A stretch of DNA of 64,000 nucleotides from Tessaracoccus aquimaris (GTDB lineage: Bacteria > Actinomycetota > Actinomycetes > Propionibacteriales > Propionibacteriaceae): the NCBI RefSeq assembly GCF_001997345.1, contig NZ_CP019606.1, positions 2,604,001 to 2,668,000 of the forward strand. The letters are read 5' to 3'. The position numbers were made by a program, and so were the translations under genes. Below are positions 58,289 to 64,000 of this stretch, piece by piece (position 1 is the first letter of the stretch; every line of letters starts with the position of its first letter). The notes under the pieces are model-generated. The model was not told where the DNA came from, made no database searches, and saw only the letters and a list, made by a program, of their open reading frames with translations.

Positions 58289-59224
58289 ATGACGTCAACG
58301 ACGATGACGACGCCCACAAAGGCACCGAGGCGGCGGACCCACGCGGCACGCGAGGCGGCCACCGGATGGGCCTTCGCGACCCCCGTGACACTTGTCCTGG
58401 TGCTGCTGTTCCTGGCACCGATCGTGCTCGTGGTGATCATGTCCGGGTCGAAGTGGACGCTCCTCGGCGGCAACCAGGGCCTGAACGGGACCACCAACTT
58501 CGAGAAGGTCTTCGCCGACCCGATGCTTCTGGACTCGATCTGGTTCACGCTGAAGTACACCGTCCTCACGACCGTCATCCTGATGCCGATCGCGCTCGGG
58601 CTCGCGCTGCTCGTGCAGGAGGCGCGGCGCTGGAACAACGTTCTTCGCACCGCGATCCTGGTGCCGTCGGCGCTCGGCATCGCGTCCGCGTCGGTGCTGT
58701 TCTACGCGCTGTACTCGCCGCAGGTCGGCCCCATCAACAAGGCGCTCGCCGGGCTGGGGCTGATGGACCAGAACAGTTCGCTGCTCGGCACTCCGAACGG
58801 GGCGCTGTGGGCGACGGTGTTCCTGGTGGTGTGGCGCTTCTCCGGCTTCTACATGCTCCTCACCATGGTGGGGCTGCAGGCCATCCCGACCGACGTGTAC
58901 GAGGCGGCGCGGATCGACGGGGCGAGCAGGTGGCGCACGTTCACCCAGGTGACGCTTCCACTGCTGAAGCCAACCATCGCCATGACGATGATCATGTCGA
59001 TCACCGGCTCGCTGCTCGCCTTCGACCAGTTCTACGTGCTCACCAAGGGCGGCCCCAACAACTCGACCATGACGGTCGTCCAACTCATCTACCGCTACGC
59101 GTTCGAGACGAAGCGCGACCTCGGGATGGCCGCCGCGCTCTCGGTGCTCGTGCTGGTCGCGCTCATCGTGGTCAACGCCGTCCAACTGCGCGCCATGGGC
59201 GTCACGGACAAGGAGGACAAGTGA
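58289..59224 (+). CDS. ABC sugar permease, MalF-like
   Basis: The 311-residue protein has six membrane helices after a 25-residue basic N-terminus and the EAA loop YEAARIDGASRWRTFTQVTL that docks the ATPase. The FDQFYVLTKGGP segment is typical of oligosaccharide permeases of the MalF/UgpA group. It overlaps the next permease by 4 bases (GTGA) and forms the channel with it. Confidence 0.93.
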   Translation: MTSTTMTTPTKAPRRRTHAAREAATGWAFATPVTLVLVLLFLAPIVLVVIMSGSKWTLLGGNQGLNGTTNFEKVFADPMLLDSIWFTLKYTVLTTVILMPIALGLALLVQEARRWNNVLRTAILVPSALGIASASVLFYALYSPQVGPINKALAGLGLMDQNSSLLGTPNGALWATVFLVVWRFSGFYMLLTMVGLQAIPTDVYEAARIDGASRWRTFTQVTLPLLKPTIAMTMIMSITGSLLAFDQFYVLTKGGPNNSTMTVVQLIYRYAFETKRDLGMAAALSVLVLVALIVVNAVQLRAMGVTDKEDK

Positions 59225-60039
59225 GGTCCAACGCCGCGCCGAAGGCCGCCTACTACATCCTGACGACCTGCATCGCAATCACCTTCCTCGCGCCCCTTGT
59301 GTGGGCGGTGATCAGCTCGGTGTCCCCCGCCCCCGGCACGTCGCAGACCAGCGGCTTCGGCCTCGGGAACTACGTCGCACTCTTCGAGTACGGTCGGGGG
59401 CTTCCCGCCTACCTGCTCAACTCGCTGATCATCTCGGTGGTCGCCATCGTGGTGACGGTGCTGTGCGCCGCCACCGGGGGCTACGCGTTCGCCCGGTTCA
59501 GGTTCCGCGGCAAGAACGTGCTGTTCGTGCTGGTGCTCTCCGTCATGATGGTGCCGGTCGCCGCGCTGCTGATCCCGCTGATCGTCTGGATGCAGAGGAT
59601 CGGCATGCAGAACTCGCTGCCGGGCGTCGGCCTGGTGCTGACGCTGTTCCAACTCCCATTCGGCGTGTTCATGATGCGCAACTCGTTCGCCGCGATCCCC
59701 CGCGAGTTGGAGGAGGCCGCCCAGATCGACGGCTGCTCGCCACTCAGGGCCTTCTTCGCCGTGATGCTGCCGACCGTCACACCCGCGCTGATCACCGTCG
59801 GCCTGTTCGCCTACCTGGCGGCCTGGAATGACTTCATGGTCTCGCTCTACCTGCTGTCGATGGACAACGCCCCGCTCCCCCTGGCGCTCGTCAACATGCG
59901 TCAGCAGGCCATGGGGGTCATCGACTACGGCATCACCACCGCAGGCGTGGTCATCCTGACGCTGCCCGCGCTGATCTTGTTCCTCGCACTGCAGAAGTAC
60001 TACGTCAAGGGCTTCACCTCCGGCGCCGTCAAGGGCTGA
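59221..60039 (+). CDS. ABC sugar permease, MalG-like
   Basis: The 272-residue protein has six membrane helices and the EAA loop LEEAAQIDGCSPLRAFFAVML. YAFARFRFRGKNVLF and LAAWNDFMVSLYLL are typical for MalG/UgpE relatives. GTG 59221 overlaps the MalF-like stop. Together they make the membrane part of the importer; the ATPase is not encoded in the locus. Confidence 0.93.
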   Translation: MRSNAAPKAAYYILTTCIAITFLAPLVWAVISSVSPAPGTSQTSGFGLGNYVALFEYGRGLPAYLLNSLIISVVAIVVTVLCAATGGYAFARFRFRGKNVLFVLVLSVMMVPVAALLIPLIVWMQRIGMQNSLPGVGLVLTLFQLPFGVFMMRNSFAAIPRELEEAAQIDGCSPLRAFFAVMLPTVTPALITVGLFAYLAAWNDFMVSLYLLSMDNAPLPLALVNMRQQAMGVIDYGITTAGVVILTLPALILFLALQKYYVKGFTSGAVKG

Positions 60040-60084
60040 GCCGGTACGGCCACCTCCGAACCACCACACTAGGAGCGACACCCC

Positions 60085-61944
60085 ATGAACACCTCACCCG
60101 TCCCCGTCGCGCCCTCCGCAGGGCCCCTTCGACCGTTGGGGATCGATGCCGTCACCATCGACGGCGGCTTCTGGGCCGACAGGCAGCGGCTCAACGCGGA
60201 GGCGATCATCCCGCACGCGTTGAAGTGGGAGACGCGGGTCGGCTGGATCCCCAACTTCGGCTACGCGCTGGACGGAACCATCGCCGAGCACCGGCACGGG
60301 CGGGAGTTCTCCGACTCCGACGTCTACAAGCTCATCGAGGCGATGTCCTGGGAGGCTGGGCGCACCGGCGACCCGGGCCTCGAGGCGGAGATCGAGCGGC
60401 TGGGCGCGATGGTCGAGGCGGTGCAGCGGGAGGACGGCTACGTCAGCACCAAGTTCGACAACCCGGGTCAGGACACCAGGTACAGCGACTTCGAGTGGGG
60501 GCACGAACTGTACTGCTTCGGCCACCTCATCCAGGCGGCCGTCGCACGGATCCGCACCGGACACCCCGACAGCGCGATCGTGCGGGTGGGTCTGCGCGCC
60601 GCCGACCACGTGCTGCGCGAGTTCGGCGACGGCGCCCGCGAGGCGGTGTGCGGGCACCCGGAGATCGAGGTGGCGCTCGCCGAACTGTCCCGCGCCACCG
60701 GCGACGCCCGCTACGTCGAGCAGGCCAGGCTCTTCGTCGACCGGCGCGGCCACGGCCTGCTCCCCGACATCGAGTGGGGCCGCTCCTACTACCAGGACGA
60801 CGAGCCGTATCGGTCCTCGACGGTGCTGCGCGGCCACGCCGTCCGGGCGCTGTACCTGACGGCGGCCGCCGTCGACATCGCCGTCGAGCAGGGCGACGCG
60901 GAACTGCTGGACGTCGCGCGACGCCAGTACGACGCGGCGCTGGCCCGACGCACCTACCTGACCGGCGGGATGGGGTCGCACCACCAGGATGAGGCCTTCG
61001 GGGAGGACTTCGAACTGCCGCCCGACCGCTCCTACTGCGAGACCTGCGCGGGGGTCGGCTCGATCATGGTCGCCTGGCGACTGCTGCTCGCCACCGGCGA
61101 CCTCAGCTACGGCGACGTGATCGAGCGCACGCTGTACAACATCGTGGCCGCCTCCCCGGCCGAGGACGGTCAGGCGTTCTTCTACGCGAACCTGCTGCAC
61201 CGCCGCACCCCGGCGGCGGCAGCCCCCGCCGACGAGCAGGTGCCGCGCGCCAACTCGTCGCTGCGGGCACCATGGTTCGAGGTGTCGTGCTGCCCGACCA
61301 ACGTGTCGCGCACCCTCGCCAGCCTCGGCGGCTACCTGGCCGCCGGCACCGATGACGGCGTCGCGCTCGTGCTCTACGCCCCCGCCACCCTCACCGTCGG
61401 TGACGTGCGGCTGCGCGTCGAGACCGGATACCCCTACGACGGCGAGGTGAAGGTGCACGTCGAGCAGGCCCCGGCCCCGTTCGCGCTCGACCTGCGGATC
61501 CCGGCGTGGGCCGAGGGCGCAGCGGTCGACGGCTCGGCCGCCTCGCCTGGCGCCTTCCGCGTCGAAGGGGTCGCCGAGGGCGACGTCGTCGTGGTGAACC
61601 TGCCCGTCGGACCGCGCATCACCCGGCCCGACGCCAGGATCGACGCGGTCCGCGGCACGGTCGCCGTCGAGCGCGGGCCGCTGGTGCTGTGCGTCGAGTC
61701 GGTCGACCTGCCCGAGGGGATGTCGGTCAACGACCTGGAGGTCTACCCCGAGCGCGGCGTGGCCGCCGACGGGCGGGGCGCGGTGATCCAGGGCCGCAGG
61801 CTCGACCGTGGCGACTCGGGATGGGCGTACGGCTCGCCGCACGAGGCACCGCGCGGCGACCTCGCGATCCCCCTGGTGCCCTACCACTCGTGGGGCAACC
61901 GCGGCCCCGTGACGATGCGGGTCTGGCTCCCGGTCGCCGACTGA
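60085..61944 (+). CDS. GH127 family glycosidase (beta-L-arabinofuranosidase type)
   Basis: The 619-residue enzyme belongs to the DUF1680/GH127 family, founded on Bifidobacterium HypBA1, a zinc- and cysteine-dependent retaining beta-L-arabinofuranosidase. The (alpha/alpha)6 domain contains DGYVSTKF, WGHELYCFGHLI, GGMGSHHQDEAFGEDFELPP with the acid/base Glu, SYCETCAGVGS (Glu and Cys zinc ligands near 318 and 320) and SCCPTNVSRTLAS (zinc ligand and nucleophile Cys near 402-403). No signal peptide, so it acts in the cytoplasm on sugars taken up by the preceding ABC system. ATG 60085 has AGGAG upstream. Confidence 0.93.
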   Translation: MNTSPVPVAPSAGPLRPLGIDAVTIDGGFWADRQRLNAEAIIPHALKWETRVGWIPNFGYALDGTIAEHRHGREFSDSDVYKLIEAMSWEAGRTGDPGLEAEIERLGAMVEAVQREDGYVSTKFDNPGQDTRYSDFEWGHELYCFGHLIQAAVARIRTGHPDSAIVRVGLRAADHVLREFGDGAREAVCGHPEIEVALAELSRATGDARYVEQARLFVDRRGHGLLPDIEWGRSYYQDDEPYRSSTVLRGHAVRALYLTAAAVDIAVEQGDAELLDVARRQYDAALARRTYLTGGMGSHHQDEAFGEDFELPPDRSYCETCAGVGSIMVAWRLLLATGDLSYGDVIERTLYNIVAASPAEDGQAFFYANLLHRRTPAAAAPADEQVPRANSSLRAPWFEVSCCPTNVSRTLASLGGYLAAGTDDGVALVLYAPATLTVGDVRLRVETGYPYDGEVKVHVEQAPAPFALDLRIPAWAEGAAVDGSAASPGAFRVEGVAEGDVVVVNLPVGPRITRPDARIDAVRGTVAVERGPLVLCVESVDLPEGMSVNDLEVYPERGVAADGRGAVIQGRRLDRGDSGWAYGSPHEAPRGDLAIPLVPYHSWGNRGPVTMRVWLPVAD

Positions 61945-61960
61945 CGGCTGGGTCGCGCCC

Positions 61961-64000
61961 TCAGCCGACCTCCTCGTTGAGGTCGGCCTCGACCGCCGTC
62001 AACTCGAGTTCCTGGACGGTGCCGCCGCGGCCCTGGTCGCCGTGCCTCTTGTGCGCGGTGGCGACCATCAGCTTGATGCGGTTGAGTTGGTTGGTCTCCG
62101 AGGCGCCCGGGTCGTAGTCGACGGCGACGATGTTGGCCTCCGGGTAGCGCCGCCGCAGTTCGGCGAACATGCCCTTGCCGACCACGTGGTTGGGCAGGCA
62201 CGCGAAGGGCTGGGCGCACACGATGTTTGGCGCGCCGTGCTCGATCAGTTCGACCATCTCGGCGGTCAGCAGCCAGCCCTCCCCGGCAAGGGTGCCGAGC
62301 GAGATGATGCCGTCGGCCTTCTCCGCGAGGTCGCGCATCCTGGGCGGGGCGTCAAACTTGCCTCCGCAGCGTCGCAGCGCCCGGGCGACCGGCCGCTGGT
62401 ACTGCTCGACGATCCACACCGCGAGCCGCTTCCAGGCGACGGTGCCCTCCCCGATGCCGAGCGCATCGGCCTTGAAGCGCGCCGAGTGCAGCCCCATCAG
62501 GAAGAACGGCAGCATGCCGGGCAGCACGGCCTCGCAGTCCTCGTCCTCGATCACGTCGACCACGTGGTTGTTGGCGTCGGGATGGAACTTCACCAGGATC
62601 TCGCCGACGATGCCGACGCGCGGCTTGCGCTCCCCGTCGACCAGTGGGAGGGCGTCGAACTCGCGCACCGCCTGGTCGACGAGCCCCCGGTACCCGATGT
62701 GGCGACCGAGCGTGACGCTGTGGCCCGAGTGCTGCAGGAACTCCTGGCAGATGGTGTCCCAGCGCTGGTACAAGGCGTCGGCCGAGCCGGGGTCGCGTTC
62801 GTAGGGTCGCGTGCGCAGCGTGAGGCTCTGCAGCAGGTCGCCGAGCACCAGGGCCTGGATGGCCGGGTGCAGCATCGCGGGGCTGAGCTTGAAGCCGGGG
62901 TTGTCCTCAAGCCCCTGCAGGCTGATCGCAAGCACCGGCACCTGCGGATAGCCCGCCTCCCGGAGCGCCTTGCGCAGCAGCGCCGCGTAGTTGGTGGCGC
63001 GGCACATCCCGCCGGTCTGCGTGATGCCGACCGTCGAGCGGTCCGGGTCGGCCTCGCCGGAGCGGATCTTGTTGACCAGTTGCCCGACCACCATGATCGC
63101 CGGGAAACAGGCGTCGTTGTTGACGTACTTCAGGCCGACCTCGACGTCCTCTGCCGAGGCATGCTCGAGCAGTTCGACGCGGTAGCCGAGCTTTCGCATC
63201 ACCGGCATCAGCAGCCGGAAGTGCATCGGCGCCATCTGGGGCGCGTAGATGGTGTGGGCGTCGCGCGCCGCCTCGTCGAACACAGCCCGCTCGGCCGCCT
63301 CGGGCGCGGTCCTGATGACGGCGTTGCCGGCGCGTTCCGCGGCGGCGGCCTGCATCGAGCGGAGCCGGATGGTTGCGGCGCCCAGGTTGGACACCTCGTC
63401 GATCTTCAGCAGCGTGTACAGCTCGTTCGACGCGTCCAGGATCTCCGCGACCTGGTCGGTCGTGATGGCGTCGACGCCGCAGCCGAAGGAGTTGAGCTGC
63501 ACCAGGTGCAGGCCGGGCTCCTCGCCGACGACCGCCGCCGACTCGTAGAGCCGTGAGTGGTAGGTCCACTGGTCGCGCACCCGCAGCGGCCGCTCGAGCC
63601 TCGGCGCGGTGGGGTCGATCACGGCGTCCTCGGTGAGCACGCCCATCCCGAGGCCGTTGATGAGGCTGGGGATGCCGTGGTTGATCTCCGGGTCGACGTG
63701 GTAGGGCCGTCCGGCGAGGACGATGCCCTTCAGGCCTCGGTCGCGCAGGTAGTCCAGCGCCCGCCGTCCCTCTGCCCGGATGTCGGCCTTGACGGCTGCG
63801 TCCTCCTCGAAGCCCACCTTGACGGCGTCGCGGGCCTCCTGCAGCGTGACGTCCCAGGCGGAGAACACCTCGACGAGTCGGCGGGCGAGCTTGTCGGGGT
63901 CGTCGAGGTTCAGCATCGGCGCGAGGTAGGTCACGCCCTTCTCGCGCAGGCTCGCCAGGTTCCGCTCGAGCACCTGCGGGTAGAACGCGACGATCGGGCA
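61961..64000 (-). CDS. 2-hydroxyacyl-CoA dehydratase activator-related protein, partial (N-terminus outside window)
   Basis: About 680 C-terminal residues are visible, and the frame runs through the right edge (CPIVAFYPQVLERNL). Sequence such as GIVLAGRPYHVDPEINHGIPSLI, LNSFGCGVDAITTDQV, YVNNDACFPAIMVVGQL, QTGGMCRATNYAALLRKAL, GEILVKFHPDANNHVV and AQPFACLPNHVVGKGM is that of the DUF2229/HgdB-like half of very large (about 1,400-1,500 residue) fused activator proteins. In these the N-terminal half is a BcrAD/BadFG ATPase pair. Conserved Cys probably bind an Fe-S cluster. The physiological reaction of this class is not established. It is convergent with the GH127 gene (16 bases apart). Confidence 0.88.
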   Translation of the reverse strand, partial: CPIVAFYPQVLERNLASLREKGVTYLAPMLNLDDPDKLARRLVEVFSAWDVTLQEARDAVKVGFEEDAAVKADIRAEGRRALDYLRDRGLKGIVLAGRPYHVDPEINHGIPSLINGLGMGVLTEDAVIDPTAPRLERPLRVRDQWTYHSRLYESAAVVGEEPGLHLVQLNSFGCGVDAITTDQVAEILDASNELYTLLKIDEVSNLGAATIRLRSMQAAAAERAGNAVIRTAPEAAERAVFDEAARDAHTIYAPQMAPMHFRLLMPVMRKLGYRVELLEHASAEDVEVGLKYVNNDACFPAIMVVGQLVNKIRSGEADPDRSTVGITQTGGMCRATNYAALLRKALREAGYPQVPVLAISLQGLEDNPGFKLSPAMLHPAIQALVLGDLLQSLTLRTRPYERDPGSADALYQRWDTICQEFLQHSGHSVTLGRHIGYRGLVDQAVREFDALPLVDGERKPRVGIVGEILVKFHPDANNHVVDVIEDEDCEAVLPGMLPFFLMGLHSARFKADALGIGEGTVAWKRLAVWIVEQYQRPVARALRRCGGKFDAPPRMRDLAEKADGIISLGTLAGEGWLLTAEMVELIEHGAPNIVCAQPFACLPNHVVGKGMFAELRRRYPEANIVAVDYDPGASETNQLNRIKLMVATAHKRHGDQGRGGTVQELELTAVEADLNEEVG

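Noticed and set aside
61945..61967. CGGCTG/CAGCCG stem between GH127 and the dehydratase-activator gene
   Set aside because: Six pairs with an 11-base loop overlapping both gene ends; not distinguishable from chance.

Overview
The window is high-GC DNA with GTG and TTG starts, dense operons with 4-base start/stop overlaps, and many TANNNT hexamers placed right before start codons. This points to an actinobacterium. A mycobacterial-type fhaA-fhaB-pstP-rodA-pbpA-pknB cluster next to pabA, a DUF881 gene and crgA suggests a stretch conserved near the origin. The cobT and meaB neighbours (B12 and methylmalonyl-CoA mutase support) and the sugar-scavenging operons make a Propionibacteriaceae member such as Tessaracoccus plausible. 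That taxonomic guess is inference.

Layout. 1-9952 (minus strand): a fucose-type operon in the order ribose-class ABC ATPase, permease, binding protein, fucI, a fucK/rhaB-type kinase, a LacI regulator, fucU and a second FGGY kinase cut by the window edge. It is divergent from a large LuxR-type ATPase regulator (10194-12920). 12917-17665: a lipoprotein, a membrane glycosyltransferase, and divergent cobT and meaB. 17770-27385: the Ser/Thr-phosphorylation and cell-wall elongation island. 27382-32151: a HAD phosphatase, a UPF0145 protein, lysS, a frameshifted EamA transporter and a DUF4031-HD fusion.

32178-37446 holds four unrecognised exported proteins in two coupled pairs (membrane-anchored plus lipoprotein). 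All four look like paralogues with three conserved cysteine pairs. This is the best candidate here for an undescribed system. 37511-41840 is a TetR-controlled heterodimeric ABC exporter. It is followed by a ring-cleavage-type dioxygenase with a textbook promoter and palindrome, a PPK2 with a lysine-rich tail, cyanase, and a BlaI-type regulator divergent from cydABDC (cydD carries two homopolymer frameshifts). 51075-53987 is a Tat-exported polysaccharide lyase ending in an isolated LPSTG, followed by a GT4 glycosyltransferase. 55694-61944 is a LacI/ABC/GH127 locus likely for beta-L-arabinofuranosides. A large 2-hydroxyacyl-CoA-dehydratase-activator-like gene runs off the right edge.

Between genes there is a small family of about 86-bp inverted repeats (25171, 26033, 55590) whose arms change together while an inner core is kept, and an unrelated long palindrome at 1326-1411. 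No rRNA, tRNA, CRISPR array, insertion sequence or riboswitch was recognised. No gene-free stretch exceeds 300 bases.
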